Part shown: piece by piece, positions 46,240-54,780 of the stretch
How positions within the stretch are numbered: position 1 is the stretch's first letter
How the letters are laid out: every line of letters begins with the position of its first letter
Assembly (NCBI GenBank): GCA_945883495.1
Contig: CAMCXS010000002.1
Location: 109,283-173,282, forward strand
From: Akkermansia muciniphila
GTDB taxonomy: Bacteria > Verrucomicrobiota > Verrucomicrobiia > Verrucomicrobiales > DEV007
Reading direction: 5' to 3'
Length of the DNA stretch: 64,000 bases
Notes under the pieces: generated by a model
The model's database searches: none
The model's input: only the letters and a program-made list of their open reading frames with translations
What the model was told of the DNA's origin: nothing
Made by a program: the position numbers and the translations under genes

Positions 46240-47223
46240 TCAGAGCCAGTTCTTCCGCCGGCAATACCAGAGCGGCAAGGCGACCGACATCACCATCAGG
46301 CAAAGCGCAAACGGATAGCCCCATTTTTGCGACAGTTCCGGCATGTGCGCGAAGTTCATCCCGTAGACGCTAGCCACCAGCGTCGGCGGAAGGAAAATCA
46401 CCGCCGCAACGGTAAAGATCTTCACGATGGAGCTCTGCTCGATCTGAATCAAGCCGAGGGTGGCATCGAGGAGGAAGTTCACCTTGTTGCTGAGAAATCC
46501 GGCGAATTCCGTCAACGAATGCAAGTCGCGCGCCACTGGCTTGAGGCGGGGATACAGAGCCACGGCGGGATCACGCTCCTGGGTATCAAAATCAGCCTGG
46601 CCAGCGTACTGCACCAAACGGGAGAGCGCCACCAAGGATTCCTGCTCCCGGGCGATGAGGTCCCCGTTGCGGCCCAATTCACACAACGTGTCCCGGAGCA
46701 CATTCTCGGAAGGGCGGTTGGGGGCATCGCGCTGGAAAATATTCTGCGAGATGTTATCGATCTCCTTGGCCACTCGTTCCAGCAGGTCGGCTTGCCGGTC
46801 GATGATGGCGTCCAGCAAACTGAGGAGCACCTGATCCCGGGTCGCGGCGCCGCGCCGGTCGCACTGCGCCATCACGGTGCCGAAGCTTTTGAGGTTCGTT
46901 TCGCGGATGGTGATGAGGGATTGGCCGACGAGGATGAAGCTGATTTCGGTTTTTTGGGGCAGGCTCGATTCCACCTGACTGAGGATCGGCGCCGTCATGA
47001 ACCGGGCCCCATCCTCCGCGTACAGCCGGCTCGTGGTCTCGATCTCCTTCATGTCCTCCAGCGTCGGCAAGTCAATGCCAAAGAGCCGCTCCACGTGGCG
47101 CCGCTCTTCCGGGGATGGGTTGAGGAGATCGATCCAAATGACGCGCGCATCCATCCCCCGGACCAGGGCATTGGCCTCGGTGGGCCGTTCCAGAGGAGGA
47201 TTGGCAACGATGCGGATCGGCAT
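46240..47223 (-). CDS. corA: CorA-family magnesium/cobalt transporter
   Basis: Pentameric inner-membrane divalent cation channel (327 residues). The N-terminal cytoplasmic alpha/beta domain and long stalk helix (about 150-260) are followed by two C-terminal membrane helices. The first ends in the selectivity motif GMN (YGMNFAHMPEL), and the tail is basic, WYCRRKNW. It diverges from the hypothetical gene across a spacer filled by a 42-bp tandem array. Confidence 0.93.
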   Translation of the reverse strand: MPIRIVANPPLERPTEANALVRGMDARVIWIDLLNPSPEERRHVERLFGIDLPTLEDMKEIETTSRLYAEDGARFMTAPILSQVESSLPQKTEISFILVGQSLITIRETNLKSFGTVMAQCDRRGAATRDQVLLSLLDAIIDRQADLLERVAKEIDNISQNIFQRDAPNRPSENVLRDTLCELGRNGDLIAREQESLVALSRLVQYAGQADFDTQERDPAVALYPRLKPVARDLHSLTEFAGFLSNKVNFLLDATLGLIQIEQSSIVKIFTVAAVIFLPPTLVASVYGMNFAHMPELSQKWGYPFALCLMVMSVALPLWYCRRKNWL

Positions 47224-47681
47224 GGGACATTCTGCCCCTCAACGCTGAAGTCTCAACCTGCAACTCTCAATCCGCACCCACCGGCAGCAAACTGGCCTCC
47301 TCGTGCCAACTGTGCATGACCTTGGGAACATGTTCCCGGGCATGGGCCAAACCGTGCACGACCTTGGGAACAGGTTCCCGGGCACGGGCCAGCCTGGGCA
47401 CGACCTTGGGAACAGGTTCCCGGGCACGGGCCAACCTGGGCACGGCTTTGGGAACAGGTTCCCGGGCATGAGCCAACCTGAGCACGACCTTGGGAACAGG
47501 TTCCCGGGCATGAGCCACGCGGGAGCAGTGTTGGCGCAAGGAGTGCAGCGGCAACGTTTGACGGCCAGGACAATGAACTGGCGTTCCCCTGCCATTTTCA
47601 CAAAAAATAGGTTGCACGCCGCCCGTCAGCAGGAGATTGATACTTAAGGCAAGTTAAGCAATTCAGCCATTTCCATTGATC
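47224..47681. other. Spacer between corA and hypothetical gene
   Basis: 458 bp holding the 42-bp array and, on both sides, no supported gene. Open frames here are produced by the repeat, whose period is a multiple of three. Confidence 0.6.
47311..47518. repeat. Tandem array, 5 units of exactly 42 bp, each with a palindrome
   Basis: The TTGGG of each unit lies at 47322, 47364, 47406, 47448 and 47490. Each unit contains the inverted repeat GGGAAC-AG-GTTCCC (the first with TG in the middle) followed by GGGCA. Unit-to-unit differences are a few substitutions in the flanks. There are no spacers, so it is not a CRISPR. Confidence 0.92.
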
Positions 47682-48644
47682 ATGAATCAGCCAACCCTAG
47701 AGATGCCTCTCTTTGTCTACCGCGAGATGACCAGCGTGGAATGTCTGGACATCTCCCAGCGGCTCACGACGGAGCTGAAGGATCCGCAAACGGGGTTGCC
47801 CAGTGAGGACTGGCTGAATCGGACCATTGTGGACGAGCTTTGCACGCTGGAGCTGGAGCTCGCGGAGCGGATGCGCATCGAAAAAAGCAGCCGCTTCACC
47901 AAGGAGAAACAACGCGCTCATGAACAACGGCGCTGCTACCTGGTGGGGATCCGGGCCACCGCTCGTCAATGGGTTCGCACCCCCGATCCAGCCACACCGG
48001 CGGAGATGCGAACCTCTGGGCAAGCTGTGCTCGACGTGTTTACCAAGCATAAGTTTTCAGTCCGCTCCAAAGGACAGGTGGAAACCAGTGGCGTGGTCCG
48101 GCTTTTGCTGGAGGAGTTTGCGACGGAAGACCTGCAAGCCGCATTGAAAACGTTGGATCTACTGCGGCTTCATTCCCTGCTGGTGGAGTCTCACCAGCGC
48201 TACCAAGCCATCGTACGGCAGGACGAAGGAGCGGAGGTGGAAGAAAAATCTCAGCACCAGGAGGCGACGCCGGAACTTCCGAGTGCTCCCCAGACCGGGC
48301 CGCGCCGCTTGCGCGAGATCAAGACCGCCATGGCCAATGATTTCCGTTTGGCGTTTGAGAACATGGAATTTCTCGCCAGGAACGGCCGCAAGCCTTACGA
48401 GCGGCTTCTCGCCCGCTGCTGCCAGATCACCACGTCACTGACGCCGGTCATCAAGCTGCGGGAGACTCTGGAGAAAAAAGCCGAGGCCAAAAAGGCTACC
48501 CGGCCGAAGCAAGGGAAAGCCGCCCCGACCACTGCCGCCCAGGAAAAGGAATCCGCCACCACCTCCACACCTCCCCGCATTGCGGCTCTAGAGCCAGCGC
48601 CGGCTCCATCGGCAGCCGCCTCTGGAGAGGGTTTGGCCGGGTGA
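47682..48644 (+). CDS. Hypothetical helical protein
   Basis: A 320-residue protein with no export signal. The first 260 residues are mainly alpha-helical (DUF6261-like impression only), and the tail (about 260-320) is Lys/Ala/Pro/Thr low complexity. The ATG at 47682 lies just after the 42-bp array. It has no recognised motif and no partner gene. It might belong to a lineage-restricted family with the gene at 38.2 kb, which is a guess. Confidence 0.55.
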   Translation: MNQPTLEMPLFVYREMTSVECLDISQRLTTELKDPQTGLPSEDWLNRTIVDELCTLELELAERMRIEKSSRFTKEKQRAHEQRRCYLVGIRATARQWVRTPDPATPAEMRTSGQAVLDVFTKHKFSVRSKGQVETSGVVRLLLEEFATEDLQAALKTLDLLRLHSLLVESHQRYQAIVRQDEGAEVEEKSQHQEATPELPSAPQTGPRRLREIKTAMANDFRLAFENMEFLARNGRKPYERLLARCCQITTSLTPVIKLRETLEKKAEAKKATRPKQGKAAPTTAAQEKESATTSTPPRIAALEPAPAPSAAASGEGLAG

Positions 48645-48740
48645 ATTGAGGAGCTTGCGCAAGGAAGAGAGCATCCGTCCCGCCACCGCCGGATCCGTTT
48701 GCGCCAGATCGGCCTCCACCGCAAGGCGGTGTGCGACGCC

Positions 48741-48820
48741 GGGGGTGAATGATTGGATGGACGCTGGAACGGAATTCTTGGGAATTCCGCTACTCAGAAA
48801 TCATTCTCGTAGCGGAATCG
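48741..48820. repeat. 80-bp hairpin element, copy 1
   Basis: Carries two alternative hairpins sharing the arm ATTCCGC: GGAATTC-TTGG-GAATTCC and ATTCCGCTAC / GTAGCGGAAT. One base differs from copy 2. Confidence 0.88.
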
Positions 48821-48875
48821 CCCACGCATTCCGCCCTTTCTGACCATCAGTTCCATTCACACCCGTGGTGGCGGG

Positions 48876-48955
48876 GGGGGTGAATGATTGGATGGACGCT
48901 GGAGCGGAATTCTTGGGAATTCCGCTACTCAGAAATCATTCTCGTAGCGGAATCG
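48876..48955. repeat. 80-bp hairpin element, copy 2
   Basis: Same sequence as copy 1 apart from one base (A to G), 135 bp further on and in the same orientation. In this copy the first hairpin has a perfect 10-bp stem, AGCGGAATTC / GAATTCCGCT. Confidence 0.88.
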
Positions 48956-49188
48956 TAGAGCGGATTGGCGATGATCAGCACGGGCTTATCCATGCGCGGG
49001 ACGTGAATCCTTTGCAATGCCATCATTCAGCAGGAACTCCGCCCGGCTCCCGCAAGCGCCTCCGTTTGCAGCGTCTTCGGGGAAACTCTTTTCATCTGGC
49101 CAAGGGGCTGCTATGCTGAAGAAATGGCTCTGGATGAGTATTCTTCCACGGCCCGCCGCTCCGCCCCCTCCTCCCATTGCTGATTTCC

Positions 49189-52100
49189 ATGAAACAAACC
49201 TTCGCTCGCGGTGCCGCCACCACCCTGTTCGTGGCGCTCTCCGGCCTTTTCTGGTCGTTCGCTCCGGTCAATCTCTGGTCCCAAGATGAGGCCGAGCCCG
49301 CAAGTGCGGCGGAAGAAGGCAGCTTGGCCCTGCAGTATTATCCCCGATATTACTACGACAACACCTCACGCACCCCGGTCTTTACCTTCTTCTCCGAGTT
49401 CAAGCTCAATCCGAAGACGCTCACCCAACACCTTCACTTCACCGACGCCGCCGCCAAAGTCGTACCGGCGAAGGTCCGTCCCGCCACGGGAGACGAGATC
49501 GCCGCGGCTTGGAAGAACTTCGGTGCGGCGGAAACGGATTCCCCGCCAGCCAACCAATTCTGGTCAGTCGAGCCCGTTTTGCCACTCCCCGTGGGCGCTC
49601 AATGGCGGCTGGCTGTCGCGGAAGGGCTCTCGGACAGCACCGGCAAACAAAAACTCGCGCGCGCCTTCATCGTCAGCGCTGGTTCGGTCTATCCGTTCAC
49701 CGTCCCCACCATCGGGTCCTCTTACCCTTTCGACGAGGAGCCTCGCGTTTTCATCTCGCTCAGCAAGGAAGTCGATCCCTCGCTCAAGGATCTGATCGCG
49801 AATTATGTTTCGATCGATCCCCAGCCGGAGAAACTGACCTTCCAGTGCAGCGGACAATCCATCACTCTCTTCGGTGCGTTTGAGATGGCCAAAGACTACC
49901 GGGTCCGCATCAAAGCGGGCCTGCTCGCCTCCGATGGCACGGAACTCGCCGAACCGGTCGATAAGGTAGTCCGCCTACAACCGGGCGATGCCTACGTCAG
50001 CCTGCCGGACTACGAGATCGCCCAGCCGCTCAATGGAAACCAGGACTTCGAAGTTCGCTACGGGAATATCGGCAAGCTCGAAGTGCGAGTGAAAGAGTTG
50101 AAAGGGGACGCCCTGATCTACGCGATGCGGGGCTATCAGATCTACGATCCGGAAACCACGAACTGGGACCGCGGGCAACGCTATCCGGCTTATGAAATGG
50201 TGCCTGGCGCGGTGATTCACAGCCAGGACCTCGATGGCAGCAAAGAGATGAACCGGAACCAGAAAACCGGGTTGAAGTGGAGCGAAGTGCTCAAAGGCTC
50301 CCGCCCCGCCGCACTTTACGTTTCCGTAGAGGGGAATGCGGGCGACTTCCCCGGGATGCCCGCGCAGCGGGTGGGTGCACAGAGCCTCATCCAAATCACC
50401 GATCTCGGCCTCATCTGGAAACGCACAGGCGCAGAAGCGATCGCCTATGTCTTTTCCCTGAGCACCGGGAAACCCATCGCGGACGCCGAGCTCCGCCTCA
50501 TCAACGCCGAGAACTCCCACATCGCCTCCTATCAATCGGATGCCAGCGGCTTGGTCACCTTCCCACTTTCCGGCGCCAACGCTTCGACTCGCTGGATGGT
50601 CGCCAGCAAAGCGGAGGATCGCTATGCCACCGCCTTTGACCCCACCAGCGACCAAGGTTTATCGACTTGGGAATTCGACGTGCGCCAACCCTACTGGGGC
50701 GAGCCGCACAGCCGCTTGCGGACCTATCTGTTCTCTGATCGCGGCGTCTACAAGCCGGGCGAAACCGTCCACCTCAAAGCCATCGCCCGCATGGCGGATG
50801 GGAAAAAGCTGCAAGTCCCCAGTGACGGCAAAGGCTTCACGGCCCGCCTCTTGGTCGATGACAGCCGGGGCCGCAATTTCGTGACTCGTGACGTGACCTT
50901 CACCGAGCGCGGGACGGCGGATATCTCGTTCGAGCTGCCGCAAGGCGCCCTGGGCACCTACGAGGCCAAGCTCGACTTTGAAGCACTCGTCGGCAAAGGG
51001 CCTGTTTACGACGGCGAGGCCGAAGATCACTACGACCGCTACGCCTTCCATTATTTCTCCGTCGCGGAATACCGGCCCAACACGTTTGAAGTCAGCGTGG
51101 AAGCCAAATCCTCCTACGGCTTGGGCGAGACCGTTGAACTTCCCGTGAAAGCCAACTATTTCCGAGGCAAAGCGCTCTCCAGCGCCACCGTCAGTTGGTA
51201 TGCAAACTATGAAGGCACCACCTTCGCGCCTAGTGGATTCGACGGGTATCGCTTCGGCGTGGCCCGCGATGACGTGAAAGGCAACGATGCCGGAGAATTC
51301 GATCTCGGCGAAACCGGCTCCGCTCCCCTCGCCCTCAATTTTATTCCCAGGGACACGTTGGAACAACCGGTGCAAGTTCATACCGAGGTGACAGTGACGG
51401 ACGTCAATCAGCAAACGCTCAGTCAGTCCGCCAGCTTCCTGGTCCACTCTTCGGATTTCTACGCCGGCCTTAAACTGCCACAAACCTGGCAGGAAGCAGG
51501 AGCCAATATCGCAGCGGAAATGCTGGCCGTGACCACTGATGGCAATGTAGTCGACCGCGAACTCCCCGGCAAACTGACCGTGGAGCGGCGCACCTACCGG
51601 ACCATCAAGGTCCAAGGCTCGGACGAAACGGAGCGTTATCGGAACGAAGAAGTCTTTGAGCTGGTTACAACCGCGGAAGTGAAGATTGGCGGCACCAAAG
51701 AAGCTCCGTCCACCCAGAGCGTGACGCTCAAGGACCCGGGACAATACCGCTTCACCTTGGAGACCAAGAATTCCGCCGGCAAGCCCTTGGTCAGCCAGAA
51801 CTGGTGCTATCTCTGGGGCAAGAACGACGTCTACTGGGCCTACCGCGACGGCGACGCCATCGAGCTCAAGCCGGACAAGGACGATTACACGGTGGGCGAT
51901 ACCGCACGCATCATGGTCCGCTCCCCCATTTTGGGTACCGCGCTCATCACCACGGAACGCGCCGGAGTGACCCGCCAATATATCCGCGAGTTGGCCTCCA
52001 AAAACGAGTTCATCGAGGTCCCGCTCGAAGCAGGCGATGCCCCGAATATCTTCGTGTCCGCCATTGTTGTGCGTGGCTCACAAAACAGCCCAAATCAGAA

Positions 52101-54654
52101 GTTCCGGGACACCGATTACAAGCTCGGGTACTGCGAACTCGCGGTCAACCAGCCGGCGAACAAGCTCGACGTCGTGTTGGAGATCCCCTCGGGCGATGTC
52201 CTGCCCGCTCAACAGGTTGACGCCGCCGTGGTGGTCAAGGATTCCACCGGTCAGCCCGTCCCCGGCGCCGAAGTCACCTTTTTCGCGGTGGATGAAGGCG
52301 TGCTCAGTTTGACCGGCTACGAAACGCCCGAACCGGGACCGCGCTTTCATGATGCCTATCCGCTCTTCGTGAAAACGTGGCACTCGCTCTTCAACGTCCT
52401 CACCGAGGATCCCGAGCAACGCCCCTTCGGCAATAAGGGACTGCTCATCGGCGGCGGCGGTGATGGTCTCACCAGCCTGCGCGACCGCGCCCGGAAAAAC
52501 TTCCGCGCCACGGCCGTTTGGAATGGCGGACTGATCACCGATGCCCAAGGCCGCGCCACCATCTCCTTTCCCGCTCCGGAAAATCTCACCGGTTTCAAAG
52601 TGTTCGCCGTCGCGCTGGGCGATACCGAGCATTACGGCACCGGGACAGGCAAACTCCGGGTCAACAAACCGGTCATCATTGAACCGGCGCTGCCCGCGTT
52701 CGCGAACCTTGGGGACGACCTGATCCTCCAAGCCGTGGTCCACAACACCACCGCCACTCCAGGGCGCTTCGAGGTAACCCTCCTGGCGGACGCCACCATT
52801 GAACTTCCTTCCAACCAAGGCCAAGTGCAACCGATCGCCCTCGGCGGCGCTCCGGGACCTCGCGAGTGGCGTTCCATGGTCGATCTCGGCGCCGGACAAT
52901 CCACCGGATTGCCGATCCCAGTGAAGTTCACGCAAACGGGCGATGCCATCTGGACCTGGACCATCCGGGAGATCAATGCCGCCGGAGATCCCCGGACCGA
53001 CTCCGTGGAGAGCCGCTTCCAGGTGGGCCACCCGGTACCGATACTCTCGGAAACGATGTCGATCCGGATCGATCCCGGCGCTTCGGAAAACCTCCTCGCC
53101 GCCCTGGGCGGCAAGGATTTGCTGAGAGGCTACGGTCGCATCGATGCCACCATCTCGAACAGCCGGATGATCGATGCGTTGGATGCGCTGAAGTACAACC
53201 TGGATTATCCTTACGGTTGCGTCGAGCAAACCACGTCCTCGACCTTGCCGTGGATGACGATGAACAGCCTGGAAAAAGTCTTCCCGGAATTGGAGATCGA
53301 ACCCGCGAAGAAAGAAGCGGCGATCCGGCACGGCTTGAATCGCCTGCTCTCGATGCAGACCTCGGAAGGTGGCCTTGCTTATTGGCCGGGCGGCGAGAAT
53401 CCGGAGTTCTGGGCCAGCGCGTATGGCGGCATGGCTCTGGCGTTGGGCGCCAAGGAAAACCATGGCCTGCCAACGCATCGGCTGAACTCGCTTTGGAACT
53501 GGCTCTCGGCCCAAGTCCGCGATGCCGAGGCCACCATTGACGACCCGGACACGCTGCACCAGCGTTGTTTAGCTCTCTACACCCTAGCTCTGGCCGGAAA
53601 AGCGGAACCAGCTTACCACGAGACCTACTACAAGCTACAAGGCCGCTTGGCTCCGGAATCCCGCGCCATCTTGGCCTTGGCTATCCTTGAAAGTGGGGAC
53701 GCCGCCCAACGCCGTCTTGTCCAAGATCTCCTCGGCCGCAACCCCGTCGCCACCGCGCCCGGACACGCCGTTGACTGGTATGGCCCAGCTCTTCCCGTCG
53801 CCGCCAAACTGATGGCCTGGACCAAGATGGACGCCAAAACCAAGCAAACCGACGAGCTCTTGAATCAATTGCTCCGTCTCCGCAAACCACATCACGGCTG
53901 GGGCAGCACGTATGCGAACGCTTGGCCCCTGCTGGCGTTGGCCCGGATCGCGGATTCGGAGGCTCCCGCTCTTGCGGCCACTTCCGGCAAGCTGCAATTC
54001 GGCGAATCCTCGGCAAACGTGGAACTCGCCGCCAAGCTTGCCAGCCAGTCCGCCAGCTTTGCCTTCGACGGCGATGTCTCGAACCAGGAACTGCGCTGGA
54101 CTTCGGATTCCCAGCAACCGGTTCACGCCCACATCCGCGTCGCCACCCGTCCTGCCCAGCTGTCCGCCCAGGCCAAGAACGCCGGATTTGGCATCAAGCG
54201 CACCTACTTCCAGCTCTCGCCAGATGGCACTACGAAGGAAGCCACCGAGTTTGAAGTCGGCGACCTCGTCGTCGTCCGGCTCGACCTCAACGTCCCTGAA
54301 GCCGAACAGGAATACCTCGCGATCGATGATCCTCTCCCCGCGATCTTCGAATCGGTGAATCCAGCGTTCAAGGGCCGTGGCGACCGGGTGGAACCAGATT
54401 GGAACGGGCAAGAGCTGCCGGTGAGCTTTCAGGAAATGCGCACGGACCGTACCCTATTCTTCGCGGATTACCTTTCGGCACAGGACGATTACCGGGTGGA
54501 ATATCTCGCCCGCGTCGTCGCCGCAGGGGAAGCCACCGCCCCGCCCGCCAAGATCGAGGCGATGTATGAACCCCAGCGCCATGGCCTTTCCGCCACGGCC
54601 CGGATCACCGGAAAACTAGCAGGCAAGGCCCCGAACAAAGTGGCCGCCCGTTAA
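49189..54654 (+). CDS. Bacterial alpha-2-macroglobulin (thioester protease trap)
   Basis: An 1821-residue envelope protein of the YfhM type. A signal peptide or membrane anchor (about 1-32) is followed by many macroglobulin domains (beta-sandwich), a bait region, and the thioester motif GCVEQ (residues 1343-1347; the Cys1344-Gln1347 bond is expected to be intact), then the alpha-helical thioester domain and the C-terminal receptor-like part. Such proteins trap attacking proteases and protect the periplasm. It is 126 bp upstream of a penicillin-binding protein 1C gene, the classical partner of this class, in agreement with a joint role in wall repair. The ATG at 49189 starts the signal. Confidence 0.93.
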   Translation: MKQTFARGAATTLFVALSGLFWSFAPVNLWSQDEAEPASAAEEGSLALQYYPRYYYDNTSRTPVFTFFSEFKLNPKTLTQHLHFTDAAAKVVPAKVRPATGDEIAAAWKNFGAAETDSPPANQFWSVEPVLPLPVGAQWRLAVAEGLSDSTGKQKLARAFIVSAGSVYPFTVPTIGSSYPFDEEPRVFISLSKEVDPSLKDLIANYVSIDPQPEKLTFQCSGQSITLFGAFEMAKDYRVRIKAGLLASDGTELAEPVDKVVRLQPGDAYVSLPDYEIAQPLNGNQDFEVRYGNIGKLEVRVKELKGDALIYAMRGYQIYDPETTNWDRGQRYPAYEMVPGAVIHSQDLDGSKEMNRNQKTGLKWSEVLKGSRPAALYVSVEGNAGDFPGMPAQRVGAQSLIQITDLGLIWKRTGAEAIAYVFSLSTGKPIADAELRLINAENSHIASYQSDASGLVTFPLSGANASTRWMVASKAEDRYATAFDPTSDQGLSTWEFDVRQPYWGEPHSRLRTYLFSDRGVYKPGETVHLKAIARMADGKKLQVPSDGKGFTARLLVDDSRGRNFVTRDVTFTERGTADISFELPQGALGTYEAKLDFEALVGKGPVYDGEAEDHYDRYAFHYFSVAEYRPNTFEVSVEAKSSYGLGETVELPVKANYFRGKALSSATVSWYANYEGTTFAPSGFDGYRFGVARDDVKGNDAGEFDLGETGSAPLALNFIPRDTLEQPVQVHTEVTVTDVNQQTLSQSASFLVHSSDFYAGLKLPQTWQEAGANIAAEMLAVTTDGNVVDRELPGKLTVERRTYRTIKVQGSDETERYRNEEVFELVTTAEVKIGGTKEAPSTQSVTLKDPGQYRFTLETKNSAGKPLVSQNWCYLWGKNDVYWAYRDGDAIELKPDKDDYTVGDTARIMVRSPILGTALITTERAGVTRQYIRELASKNEFIEVPLEAGDAPNIFVSAIVVRGSQNSPNQKFRDTDYKLGYCELAVNQPANKLDVVLEIPSGDVLPAQQVDAAVVVKDSTGQPVPGAEVTFFAVDEGVLSLTGYETPEPGPRFHDAYPLFVKTWHSLFNVLTEDPEQRPFGNKGLLIGGGGDGLTSLRDRARKNFRATAVWNGGLITDAQGRATISFPAPENLTGFKVFAVALGDTEHYGTGTGKLRVNKPVIIEPALPAFANLGDDLILQAVVHNTTATPGRFEVTLLADATIELPSNQGQVQPIALGGAPGPREWRSMVDLGAGQSTGLPIPVKFTQTGDAIWTWTIREINAAGDPRTDSVESRFQVGHPVPILSETMSIRIDPGASENLLAALGGKDLLRGYGRIDATISNSRMIDALDALKYNLDYPYGCVEQTTSSTLPWMTMNSLEKVFPELEIEPAKKEAAIRHGLNRLLSMQTSEGGLAYWPGGENPEFWASAYGGMALALGAKENHGLPTHRLNSLWNWLSAQVRDAEATIDDPDTLHQRCLALYTLALAGKAEPAYHETYYKLQGRLAPESRAILALAILESGDAAQRRLVQDLLGRNPVATAPGHAVDWYGPALPVAAKLMAWTKMDAKTKQTDELLNQLLRLRKPHHGWGSTYANAWPLLALARIADSEAPALAATSGKLQFGESSANVELAAKLASQSASFAFDGDVSNQELRWTSDSQQPVHAHIRVATRPAQLSAQAKNAGFGIKRTYFQLSPDGTTKEATEFEVGDLVVVRLDLNVPEAEQEYLAIDDPLPAIFESVNPAFKGRGDRVEPDWNGQELPVSFQEMRTDRTLFFADYLSAQDDYRVEYLARVVAAGEATAPPAKIEAMYEPQRHGLSATARITGKLAGKAPNKVAAR

Positions 54655-54780
54655 GCTCCGCCCATCGTTTCCATGACGCCGGTCCCCGAACGGCTCGCCG
54701 CGAATCGGTCCCTTCTTCCCGAGCGACCGGCAACCCGGGGTTGCGCACGCGGCCGGGTTGAATTAGGGCCTTTGCGTTCC

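Larger units (their letters stand above)
48645..49188. other. Spacer with duplicated element and a possible gene stub
   Basis: No intact gene. Contains the duplicated 80-bp element and, on the minus strand from 48993, a 22-codon start fragment reading MDKPVLIIANP before a stop, possibly the 5' stub of a lost gene. Confidence 0.5.

Noticed and set aside
47311..47518. CRISPR array
   Set aside because: The 42-bp units follow each other without unique spacers and contain their own palindrome; no cas genes are nearby.
47303..47647. Small repeat-containing protein encoded by the 42-bp array
   Set aside because: The same stretch is open in several frames on both strands only because the period is a multiple of three; no start signal or known family.
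50659..51978. A 439-residue minus-strand open frame
   Set aside because: It is antisense to the alpha-2-macroglobulin gene and shows no recognisable protein sequence.
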